From NCBI RefSeq assembly GCF_037975245.1, contig NC_092577.1, positions 24,179,398 to 24,239,397 on the forward strand: DNA of 60,000 bases. Direction: 5' to 3'. This DNA comes from Apostichopus japonicus (lineage: Eukaryota > Echinodermata > Holothuroidea > Aspidochirotida > Stichopodidae). This document shows, one piece after another, positions 11,391 to 21,693 of the stretch (within the stretch, counting starts at the first letter, position 1; every line of letters starts with the position of its first letter). The notes beneath the pieces are model-generated. The model ran no database searches. It worked only from the letters and a program-made list of their open reading frames with translations, and had not been told where the DNA came from. Made by a program: the position numbers and the translations under genes.

Positions 11391-12194
11391 ACTCAACATC
11401 CTTCTCCATGGAAATAGTGAGATACAGTGGTGGCACAACAGTTGAAGGAGACAATTTATCCCCTCAGATTTTTTCCTAGCTGCTTGAACCCTCCCCCCCC
11501 ACTCAGATCTGGTACTCATTCAAAATTTCTCATATCATGTTTAAAATTGCAATTTTTTCAGAGGTTAGGTATATCCTTTCCATTTCCACTTAATAATATA
11601 TAGGCAATATTATATAACTCCTCCGAAATAGCATTTGCGCTACTGTAAACACACATGGTACTGGTGACATGACTCAACATTCTTCTCTATGGCAATAGTG
11701 AGATATAGTGGTGGCACTACAAGGTGTAGGGAAGGGTCATTTGTTCCTTCAGATTTTTTTCTCTTTTGTACTTGAGAGTTCAAGGAGCAGTCTCCACTTC
11801 AGATTATTATCAGCAGTGATGAGTGATAGAATGCATGCATGGACGGACCTTAAGGTTGGGAGTTATGCTATTGTAATCCAATAGTTGACCCACATCTTGG
11901 TGACTTTTGACTTGTATCAGCTACATACACTACTGTTACATACTACTGATAATATATCAACTAAATGCAGATATTGATTGTACTGACACAGAAACACTGA
12001 TATACATTAGTTCTATAAATGTTTTTATCAATTTTTGTGCTGATCAGATCACCTACAGTAAATATATGAACATTAACTTTATAGTGAAATTATGAATTTG
12101 ATACATGTTATCAATCTGCAAATAACCACAGACAAGGTCAAAATGACCAAATACCAAGCTCCAATATATACTTATATCCTTTCCATTTCACTTA

Positions 12195-12230
<36 letters not shown>

Positions 12231-12266
12231 CAATATTATATAACTCTTCCGACGTAGCACCTTCCC
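11377..12266. repeat. Diverged direct repeats, first copies
   Basis: The block gggtactgctgacat ... ccatggaaatagtgagata ... actcagatctggtactca ... ggcaatattatataact is present at 11377-11620 and again, with changes, at 11655-11720, 12165-12260 and 12901-13100. A 35-bp (ta)n microsatellite lies at about 12196-12230. A second block (cttcagattattatcagcag, gatagaatgcatgcat) appears at 11795, 13410 and 13640. No coding frame is supported. Confidence 0.55.
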
Positions 12267-12274
12267 TTCACACA

Positions 12275-12890
12275 CATAGGCGTAGGAGGCTGGGGGGCTG
12301 CAGCCCCCCCCCCCACCAAATTTTGTTGTGAAAATTCGGGCAATATGCTGAGAATTTTTTGTGCACCTACTGAAAAAAGAATAATTTGCAGTGTGTTTTT
12401 GACATTTTGTGAAAATTTGCCAATATGCTGAGAATATTTCGGGCACCTACTGTGAAAGAAGAATAATTTGCAGTGTGTTTTTCACTTTTTGGTTGAAAAT
12501 TTGGGCAATAGGCTTAGAATTTTTCGGGCACCTAATGAAAAAAGAAGAATTTGCATTTTTTTGGCTTACATTTTTGGCTGAAAATTCGGGCAATATGCTG
12601 AGAATTTTTCAGGCACCCACTGAAAGAAGAATATTTTGCAATGTGTTTTTCAATGGTTAAATTTATATTATTATGATCATTATTCTTGTAACGAATTCCC
12701 CAATAATTTTAACCAATATGGAAGAGTAATAAGACGAAAAAATGATTGTATGTTATTGGCATGTGATGTAATAACCGATGAATGCCTATATGATATGCAC
12801 CATAACATATTCAACGCGCGCGAACAATTTCGGTAATATTTGGGCAAGTCGTTACAGCCCCCCAAATCAAATTAGGCTCCTACGCCTATG
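12275..12890. mobile_element. hAT-like non-autonomous element with 8-bp target duplication
   Basis: The ends are inverted: CATAGGCGTAGGAG at 12275-12288 and CTCCTACGCCTATG at 12877-12890. Both sides are flanked by ttcacaca (12267-12274 and 12891-12898). An 8-bp duplication with ends starting CA is the signature of hAT-type insertions. The interior holds a minisatellite rather than a transposase. The paralogous block near 11650 (aaacacacatggtactg) lacks the insert and gives an approximate empty site. Confidence 0.65.
12326..12660. repeat. About 80-bp minisatellite inside the hAT-like element
   Basis: Four diverged copies of a unit containing gaaaattcgggcaatatgct, gagaatttttcgggcacc and agaataatttgcagtgtg begin near 12330, 12411, 12493 and 12578. 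Spacing is about 80-85 bp. The open frames across it are a consequence of the repetition. Confidence 0.7.
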
Positions 12891-13700
12891 TTCACACACA
12901 GGGTACTGCTGACATGACTCAAGTTCTTTATCCATGGAAATAGTGAGATACAGTGCTGGTGCTACAGGGGGAGGGGGAATTTGCTCCCTCATATTGTTTT
13001 TCTTGCCCCCTCAATTCCCCACTCAGATCTGGTACTCAGTAAAAATTCTCTAATCAGGTTTAAAATTGCAATATTTTCAGAGGTTAGATAGGTATAAGTT
13101 GTCCTTTTGATACATTTTTACACCCCCAAGAATCTATGTTGCCTCCAGGTTACCCCCCCCCCCACCTCGGTTTACTAAGGCTGGTGTCAACCCTAGTGTG
13201 ATACTCCATGCTTTATCCCAACATTAATTTAGCTTTTGGAATATTTGCCACTTTTGTCCTTGTGAGGTAAATATATATTTACACCCCCCCCCCCGATAGT
13301 CTATGTTGTCTTCCCCCTCCCCGTTTACTTAGGCTAGTACCACCCCTGGTGAGTTAGCTTTTGGACAATTTGCCAACTTTTGTACTTGAGAGTTTAAGGA
13401 GCAGTCTCCACTTCAGATTATTATCAGCAGTGATGAGTGATAGAATGCATGCATGGTTTTTAGTGGTACAGAGGATATTTGGTTCAACTTCACATTGATC
13501 TATGTGGTGTCCCCTTCCTAGTTTACATAGGCTGGTGCCGCCACTGGTGAGATACTCCATATTTTATCCAGACATTGAACTTAGCTGTGGACAATTTGCT
13601 ATTACTTTTGTCCTTGAGAGGTCAAGCAGCAGTCTTCACTTCAGATTATTGTCAGCAGTGATGACTGATAGAATGCATGCATCAGTTTAATGGTACAGAG
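12891..13700. repeat. Diverged direct repeats, later copies
   Basis: This continues the block interrupted by the hAT-like element (gggtactgctgacatgact at 12901). Further copies of ttgagag...aaggagcagtctccacttc with gatagaatgcatgcatg lie at about 13380-13455 and 13605-13685. Several C-runs are present. No gene was seen. Confidence 0.5.
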
Positions 13701-13819
13701 GATATTACACTGAGTTCAGAATCAGATAATATCAGATATAATCAGGCTTGCAGCATTCAAAACCATTCTTTCACACTATCTCGATCGATCAAAACATATT
13801 GCAACCAGCAGCTTCTATG

Positions 13820-13904
13820 ACTTACAGTCAATTCGCTTTAAAGTTTGAAGAAGATTTGAATTGCAACACTACATTAGAAGACAGTCCTGGCTACAGTATT
13901 AAAG
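13820..13904 (+). CDS. Possible 5' exon of an unknown gene
   Basis: ATG at 13818-13820 opens a short frame (MTYSQFALKFEEDLNCNTTL, then EDSPGYSIK) that reaches a good donor, aaag|gtatgt, at 13905. An upstream in-frame ATG lies at 13748. No partner exon was identified and nothing is recognised, so this is only a candidate. Confidence 0.15.
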
Positions 13905-13955
13905 GTATGTTACATTTTATTTTTTCCAAAGAAGTACTTATTTTATTTTCTTTGG

Positions 13956-16035
13956 TAATGTTATACTGGATACTCATTGTAAATATATTGTAAGTTCAGA
14001 CTTTTTTGGCTTGCACATACCCACCCTTCCCAACAAAAATAAATACAAATATATATATATATATATATATATAGGCTAGTACTAGTACAGCATGACACAT
14101 TGTGTGTTGAGTTTACTATTTATAATTTAAACAATGAGTAGGTTGCTAGGTTACCATAGGTATATACTATAGTAGCCCTACTATTAATTTCAAAGTACTG
14201 GCTAGTAGTACTATTGAGTACTGTATAGGCTACTATACTGTTACCGTTACAGATTAACACTATGCATGGTGACATCTCTATGTAATGACGTCTCCATGTT
14301 TTGACGTCTCTATGTTCCGACATCTCCATGTTCCGACAAAAAGAAAAAAAGGGAGCAATATTTTTATCCACAAATTTGGTTGTACTAAGAAAAGTAGTTT
14401 TGTGACCCAAATTTTTGGGGACCAATTTTGATGGGAGTTTATTTGTTTGGACCAAATTTCTTCAATAATGTGGTCCGAAATCATGTTGGTCCAAAAATAA
14501 TTTGGTACGAAATTATGTTGGTCCAAAACAAAATGGTCTGAAAAATTTTGGTAAAAAAAAAAGGGCGAAAAATTGTTGGTCAAAACAAAAATCTTGGCCA
14601 CAAAAATATTTTGGTCCAAAACAATTCTGCTCCGAAATTTTTTACCGGAAACATGTTGGTCCAAAAAAGTATGAGTCCAAAAATTATTTTGTATTGTCGG
14701 AACATACTGTAGAGACGTCGGAACATGGAGACGTCAGAACATAGTATGTATATATTTGTCAAATTTAGTAAGGACTACTGTCTCCACAGTCACTCTGTGA
14801 TCTACATATATGAATCCTGTGCTACTTTAAAGAAAACATCTTTTGGTTAAATATACTTATGTGGTAACTACAATGAACAGTTAACATTTGCATGTACACC
14901 TTGACCCCTCAATCTAACCCCATCTCACCTAAGAAAATGGTGATGTACTTTCTTCAATTAATTGCAAATTTATTAGTATTAATTACAAATTCATGCTAGG
15001 CTAAATGTACTTGTTCAAGTTGTTGTAGCCTAATATCGATTCAAAGTAGTATTAACAACTTACACATGGCATTCGTTGTATTCTGAATTTGTAAGGTACT
15101 GTATATCCCACCTAATATGTTATTTCACATTTGATCATTGTTTGACTTCAATATTAGAAAAAATGTCAATCTATATAATTATACTTGTACAGTACCACTG
15201 CCAGATTTTCAGTTGGGCCAAACATTTCAGAAAGTCTTTTACAAATGTTGTTTGAATTGATTGAGGACCACAATTAAATTGGGATTCCAACCAAAGTAAA
15301 AATAATTACAGAAATGTAAAGTTTGGGTAAACAACCAGCAGTTGGGTGTAGAAACACATTGAAACATAGCCGTGGACATTTTGTCAAAAATATTTCATTG
15401 TGTATCGTTTGTGCACAATATCTGGTAGAGGAAGGCAGGAGAGTATGTTTTCTCGAACTGATCAGATTTTAAGCATTATATATGCTAACTAATGACACTA
15501 ATTTGCATAATTTAGATATTAAGCTGTTATGACAAAATTTGTTTCGTTGTAACAGGTCTGTGGGTTCTCAACTGACTATAGTTTCCAACACAAATGTGCT
15601 AATTAAGTAGGCTAATTACATAATTCTGTAAATTATTGTTGTTTAGTTTTTTTTCTCCAATTCTTATTTTGCTTCAATGTAAACAATTTCACTGTTAAAT
15701 TTATTGGATCTAAAAAATTTTAGTCTTCATTTTTCCACTGTCAAATTTCTTCACTTAATTGTCTACGCCCTAGGAATTATTCTGTAAAGTATAATTAAAT
15801 TTTGAAATGTTTTAGTGCAAAAAAATTGTACTGTTGACATTTTAACCATCAACTTTACATGACCAGATCATAGCATGTTGGCAATCAAAACAAAAATCCA
15901 CTGTCGCGTAGCTAGGTCAAGACTAGAGGTTCAAGAAAGGGCTTGATCGTAACAGGATGTAAAAACAAGAACTCATGTAAGCGTAACTGGCGTGGCTAAC
16001 GTTGAACCTGTTAGTAACAGTAGGATAGTACTTTT
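13956..16035. repeat. Tandem duplication, first copy (contains an insertion)
   Basis: From tatactggatactcattg onwards the sequence matches 16036-17620 in the same order, with scattered substitutions. Shared blocks include acccttcccaacaaaaataa, gtaggttgctaggttacca, ggactactgtctccacagtc and ggcaatcaaaacaaaaatcc. The copy is longer than its partner because of the insert at 14268-14753. No coding frame is convincing in either copy. Confidence 0.75.
14268..14753. mobile_element. Foldback/MITE-like insertion with GACGTCTCCATGTTC-rich arms
   Basis: The left arm (about 14277-14338) repeats GACGTCTC and CATGTTCCGACA; the right arm (about 14693-14744) carries the inverse, TGTCGGAACAT and GGAGACGTC. 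The core consists of degenerate ttggtccaaaa-type units. The second duplication copy reads straight through (ctatgcatttgtaaaattta at about 16359), showing the empty site. TATGCAT on the left and TATGTAT on the right could be a one-mismatch target duplication. Confidence 0.6.
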
Positions 16036-17620
16036 GGTACTGTAATACTGGATACTCTTTGTAAATATATTGTAAGTTCAGACTAAGTTTGTGATTGATA
16101 GGGTCACATTCTTGCTTGCACACTTTCACCCTTCCCAACAAAAATAAATACAAATAGGTATACTCTAGTACTAGTACAGCATGACACATTGTGTAACATT
16201 TTGTAAGATTTTACTCATTATAATTTAAACAATGAGTAGGTTGCTAGGTTACCATGGGTATAGACTATAGTAGCCCTACCATTAATTTAAAAGTACTGGC
16301 TAATAGTACTATTGAGTACTGTATAGGCTACTATACTGTTACCGTTACAGATTAACACTATGCATTTGTAAAATTTAGTAAGGACTACTGTCTCCACAGT
16401 CACTCTGTGATCTACATGTATGAAGCCTGTGCTACATTAAAGAAAACATCTATTGGTTAAATATACTTATGTGGTAACTACAATGAACAGTTAACGTTTG
16501 CATGTACACCTTGACCCCTCAATCTAACCCCATCTCACCTAAGAAAATGGTGATGTACTTTCTTCAATTAATTGCAAATTTATTAGTATTAATTACAAAT
16601 TACTGCTAGGCTAATTGTACTTGTTCAAGTTGTTGTAGCCTCCAAATATCGATTTAAAGTAGTATTAACAACTTACACATGGCATTCGTTGTATTCTGAA
16701 TTTGTAAGGTACTGTATATCCCACCTAATATGTTATTTCACATTTGATCATTGTTTGACTTCAATATTTGAAAAAATGTAAATTTATATAATTATACTTG
16801 TACAGTACCACTGCCAGATTTTCAGTTGGGCCAAACATTTCAGAAAGTCTTTTACAAATGTTGTTTGAATTGATTGAGGACCACAATTAAATAAGGATTC
16901 CAACCATAGTAAAAATAATTACAGAAAAGTAAAGTTTGGGGTAAACAACCAGCAGTTGGGTGTAGAAACACATTGAAACATAGCCGTGGACATTTTGTCA
17001 AAAATATTTCATTGTGTACGGTATGTGATGTGCACAATATCTGGTAGAGGAAGGCAGGAGAGTATGTTTTCTCGAACGGATTAGATTTAAGCATTAAATA
17101 TGCTAACTAATGACACTAATTTGCATAATTTAGATATTGAGCTGTTATGAAAAAATTTGTTTGGTTGTAATTGGTCTGTCGGTTCTTAACTGACTATAGT
17201 TTAAAACACAAAATGTGCTAATTAAGTAGGCTAATTAATTAATTCTGTAATTAATTGTTCTGGCAATTTGGCTTCTCCAAATCTCATTTTGCTTCAATGT
17301 AAACAATTTCACTGTTAAATTTTGTTGCCCTAAAATATTTCAATTTACACTTTTCCCGTATAAATTTGTTTCTCTTAAAATTGTAGTTGTTCTCTAAAGA
17401 AAAATTCAATTTTGAAATGTTTTAGTGCCAAAAATATGTATTGTTGACATTTTAACCACCAACTTTACATGACCAGATCAAAGCATGTTGGCAATCAAAG
17501 CAAAAATCCACTGTTACGTAACTATTGGCCTTGTTGGTAAACAACATGTTCAAACAAAAACTCATGTCAGCGTACTTGGTGTGGCTAGGCTTATACCTTT
17601 TAAGTAACAGTAGGATAGTA
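16036..17620. repeat. Tandem duplication, second copy
   Basis: It runs from aatactggatactctttg to aagtaacagtaggatagtat, collinear with the first copy but without the 486-bp insertion. The differences are spread along its length, so the duplication is not recent. Confidence 0.75.
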
Positions 17621-18400
17621 TCACTTTAGGAACTAGATAAGTTGAAGAAAACTGATTTAATTTCTGATACAGACAACATTCAGGTAGTGAACAGTCTTAT
17701 TACTTCGCTAGACCCTATCCTACATGAAGTTGGTTGTATGTAGAACAAGCAAAGTTTGCAATCAACCATTCCTACGTGTAAACAATTTTGCTATCCAAAT
17801 ATTCATATTTTTTTTTTCATTCTTTTCAAATTCTTGCTGTACCCACTGATATCTGGACAAGAAGTTGATCACTGTGAATATTACTGAACCATCAGCTTCA
17901 CGATCCATCCACATCCAGCATTGTAAGTATCAACTGTTAAGGTGGAAAGAATTGATATGTTTTTCACAGGTTTTTAGAATTGTTAACACAATATAAAAAA
18001 ATTATTGAAAATTAGTATCTTAAAGTAGTATTAAGCACAGTACTGACAATACAACATTTTGCAAAACAATACTATATTCAAACCACACATATATACGAGA
18101 ATAGCAACCAGAATATTGAAGCACAAAATTTACAAGACTACAAATTATAAATTTCAAAAGACATGAGCATAAAAAAGGACTAGGAGATACTGAAAAGAAG
18201 CAAAGAAAGTACTGAACGAAGCATAACAAGTACTGTAAAGTACTTGGACAAGCATAAAGGACTGAAATGTACCAAAACGCACAAGTACTGTAAGGTACTG
18301 AAGAAAAGTACCACAAGTACTGCAAAGTACATAAAAAGCATAACAAAGTATTGCTGCATGCATAAAAAGTGGTACAAAATACTGAAGACCATATAGAAGT
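17621..18400. repeat. Non-coding DNA passing into AAGTACTG-type microrepeats
   Basis: 17621-18020 shows no gene. From about 18025 the motif agtactg(t/a)aa recurs every 10-30 bases. The hydrophobic frames on the - strand here are low-complexity by-products. Confidence 0.45.
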
Positions 18401-19110
18401 TGCTGAAAAGAGCTAAAAATTGCTGAAAACCACCGAAAGGAGCTAATAGTAGTGAAAGTACTAAATCAGCAAAAGATAGCGCTACAAATTACTATGAAAG
18501 CATAATATAAAGCACTCCTTATAAAATACTCACCAAAACCTGGAAACTACTCAAAATTAATGCATAAAAAGTGTTGCAAAGTACTGAAGAACATATAACA
18601 AATGCTGCAAAGAGCTACAAATTGCTGTAAAGAGCTAAAAAACATCAACAGTACAAGAACTGCTACAAATTACTAACAAAGCATAATATAAAGCACTGAA
18701 AATACTCCAAATTAAATACTCACCAATAATATATATAACAAATGCTGAAAAGAGCTGAAAATTGCTGAAAAGCACTGAAAAGAGCTCCAAAAAAATGTAA
18801 AGTACTGAAAAAGCCAAAAAACCGCTATAAATTACTAAGAAAGCATAATATAAAGCACTGAAAATACTACAAATAAAATACTCACCAAAAATATATACAT
18901 ATAACAAATGCTGAAAAGAGCTGTAAAGAGCTGAAAAGCACTGAAAGGAGCTAAAAAATCAAAAGTACTGAAAAAGCAAAAGAACCGCTATTAATTACTA
19001 ACAGAGCTTAATTTAAAGCACTGAAAATACACCAAATAAAATACTCACCAAAAATATATATAACAAATGCTGAAAAGAGCTACAAATTTCTGAGAAGCAC
19101 TGAAGAGAAG
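18400..19110. repeat. Minisatellite, period about 160-190 bp, built from ctgaaaag motifs
   Basis: The landmark aaatactcacca occurs at about 18528, 18717, 18877 and 19039 (spacing 189, 160, 162). Each unit contains ataacaaatgctgaaaagag, aaattgctgaaaagcactg and gcataatataaagcactg. Within each unit a short motif, (g)ctgaaaag, repeats, giving a higher-order repeat. Confidence 0.7.
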
Positions 19111-19379
19111 ATCTGAAAATACTCCAAAAACCCTGAAAAATTGCTCAAAATTACTGACAAATCAACAAAGACTTTTACAGAAAACAATTTTAAGCACTTA
19201 AAAAGCACTTACCAATATTAACTAGAATTACACAGGGATACAAAGAGTACTTGAATTCCAAGCATTGCAATAAAAAAAAATACACAAAATTAAGACACAA
19301 TTCTGATCACGTTCTTGTGATAGAATTCAAAAATTCAGAAGAGCATTTACAGTCAATCACTCTCTATACCCAGACGAAA

Positions 19380-20640
19380 ATAATTCCTGGCTTTTAAGCA
19401 AGAGTCTTGAAAACCCTGGGTTTCCCTGGATATCCAAGCTTTATTCCTGCCTCAGGTAGCCAGGATTTTGAAAGTCCAGCCTTTTCCTGGCTTCATCTAG
19501 GCTCACAAGTCCACACTAGGCAGGAAAAGCGAGGGCAATGCTGTCTTGGCTAGGCAGGAAAAGCCAGGATTTTGAAAGTCCAGCCTTTTTCCTGGCTTCA
19601 CCCAGCCTCACAAGTCCACAATAGGCAGGAAAAGAGTGGAATGCTGTCCTGGCTAGGCAGGAAAAGCCAAGCTTGCCTTTTACCCAGTATTAGCTAGTTG
19701 TAAGATGGTCAGCTCTTACATAAAGTTTTCTTTTGAACCATAGTTTTACTTGTTTATTAGTGCAGTGCTCACTGTACAGAGGGCTATACATTTGTACAGT
19801 ATATTTGTAACTTGTTTTGTGGTAGGGGGATTAAGATTTCTCTCTTCTGGGTTGCTAAGCAACTATCTTTGTTCTTCCTGGAAATTAGCTCTCACAGGAA
19901 AAGGGGTCTGTGTATATATATTATAGGAACAAAAGAGTCTTGTGAGCCTGGGTATACTTACATTTGGGTGCACCTCACGAATCTAAGTCGTTTTATTTAA
20001 TTCTTTGACTGGGCTCAGATCAGCTGTATATTGTTTCTTATTCATAATTATAATTTATTTTCATCCAATCCAGTTGAGTGTTCCCTTTTTATGTGTCTTG
20101 TTCTGTGTTTGGTCATCACACCAAAACCCAGAGTTCTCTGATCAAGAACAAACATTTATTTCCAGTCGCTAACACCCTTACATATACATATAATTCATGA
20201 TTTTTAAGTTATGAAAATTTCCTATACCACAAACACACTAACCTCCTATAAGCTAAAAGTAACTGCCAACTAGCCAGCAAGATAATATATATAGGGTAAG
20301 CATGGACACTTGTCTTTTCCGGTTTAATACTGGGTATGTATACCTGGCTTTTCCTGGCTCCTCACTGATATAAACAGGGACCTGGCTTTTCGTGGGTAAT
20401 CCTGGGTGTGCATGTACCAGGCTTTTCCTGGTTTTTCCTGGCTCTTCACTCACACACTAGACACCTGGCTTTTCCGGGGTAAACCTGGGTTAACCATCCA
20501 GGCTTGTCCGGCCTTAACCTGGCTCTAAATGAGTTATATAAACCAGGCTTTTCTTGTCCGAATTACCATTTTCAAACCCAGGAATTTCCTGGCTTATATT
20601 CCAGGGAATTGCAGGGTTTTCCTGCCTTAAATTCGTCTGG
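19380..20640. repeat. CCTGGCTTTTCCTGG-type repeats
   Basis: Two copies of a unit of about 104 bp (agccaggattttgaaagtcc, ctcacaagtccac, aggcaggaaaag) lie at 19458-19670. A related, more irregular array of cctggcttttcctgg-type motifs lies at 20310-20630. The 19690-20300 interval between them holds no recognised gene. Confidence 0.55.
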
Positions 20641-20930
20641 GAATGCACTACTATCCCACAAAGACTGTTGTCCAAAAAGAACTGTTGAAACTGTTGAAAC
20701 AAAAGAAACTGTTGTCCACAATATTCTGTCATGCCACGAACAAAAAATTAAGTTACAGACAGCGAAACAAGACAAGAAGAGTATCAAAGCAAAATATAAC
20801 ATCAATCCAAACATGCCAGGCACAAACATATGCTAATGAAACCCTCTCTGAAAAAACAGAACAGCAACATTCATCATTTGATCAAACAAAAATTACTGAT
20901 ATTAACTTTCAAAGTATACACACTCATGAC
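20640..20930 (+). pseudogene. Possible N-terminal scrap of the Helentron protein
   Basis: Basic, Gln/Lys/Thr-rich frames lie here (for example LSYRQRNKTRRVSKQNITSI). They precede a - strand insertion and then the clear Helentron Rep region at 21694. Their position suits the poorly conserved N-terminus of Helitron-type proteins. The assignment is by context only. Confidence 0.2.
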
Positions 20931-21398
20931 ACGTTTACTTTCTTCCCTCCAGATGACCCTCCGAAGAAATTCATGCCAGTTGTTATCCAAATTTCCCAAA
21001 TATTTGCAGGCAATACACCAGAGCTTCTGCTTGGTTTCCTCGATCTTTTCCGTCAATTCTTCGTTTAAAATCATATGGGGTCTCCTCTGGAACTGTTCGT
21101 TTTCTTGCAGCAATGTGCTTGCTATCAATGAACCGCCTGTAACACTTATCGTGGAACCCCATCATACTATGCTGTTGAACACACGCTTGATCGTAGTAGG
21201 CCATGGAGTAATCAGTAGTACGGCGATATCACTGTCTCCGCCGCTGAGATTAAGCCAATCTTTAGCGCAGGAAGTAACTTTAGTCCATCGTTTATTCGTC
21301 AGTGCCTTGACTGCTTCAAATTTTACAGATTCAATGTGCACTGAGCACTGTAGATTTCCGTGTGTCGGAGACTGACTAGCGCCCGTGGGAGCCGCCAT
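20874..21398 (-). pseudogene. Unrecognised protein remnant with frameshift
   Basis: On the - strand a frame starts MAAPTGASQSPTHGNLQC, and HIESVKFEAVKALTNKRW follows. It changes frame near 21190 and continues as AYYDQACVQQHSMMGFHDKC, YRRFIDSKHIAARK. A Cys/His pattern of the 'FHDKCYRRF' kind occurs in multi-copy invertebrate proteins, but I cannot name the family. It breaks at about 20980 and again further left. It probably inserted into or beside the Helentron 5' region. Confidence 0.3.
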
Positions 21399-21693
21399 GT
21401 TTGTTGTTTTCTACAAAGATTGCACACAGAACTCATGGCTCATTGGACAATTCATATCACATGGTACAGATATCTCACTGGCGCACAACTTTGAACGTAA
21501 AACGGCAGGTTTCTTAACATACGCAATAAAAAATATAGTTCGATCTTTCGACCGGAATTGCCAAAAAACTGCAGGAAAGTACATGGAGAACTTTTGGATC
21601 ATTAATCTTAGTTAATTTATGTATTCAATGCTGTAGAGAAATTTTAGACCCGCAGTTGCTGGAACGAAACAAGCGAATTTCGACCTTCAGCTG

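Noticed and set aside
8710-11519. Several 69-84 residue - strand frames in the GGTCA repeats
   Set aside because: They recur because the DNA repeats, share no domain and have no conserved frame between units.
12195-12836. Frames of 61-83 residues in the hAT-like element
   Set aside because: Produced by the 80-bp minisatellite; no transposase motif.
14120-14762. Frames rich in Phe, Asn and Lys on both strands of the foldback insert
   Set aside because: Explained by the degenerate ttggtccaaaa units.
18020-18907. Hydrophobic, membrane-like - strand frames
   Set aside because: Low-complexity by-products of the agtactg/ctgaaaag repeats; the apparent Leu/Phe/Tyr/Ser composition follows from the motif.
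18400-19110. Possible CRISPR array
   Set aside because: Repeat units are diverged, of unequal length and without distinct spacers, and the organism is eukaryotic.
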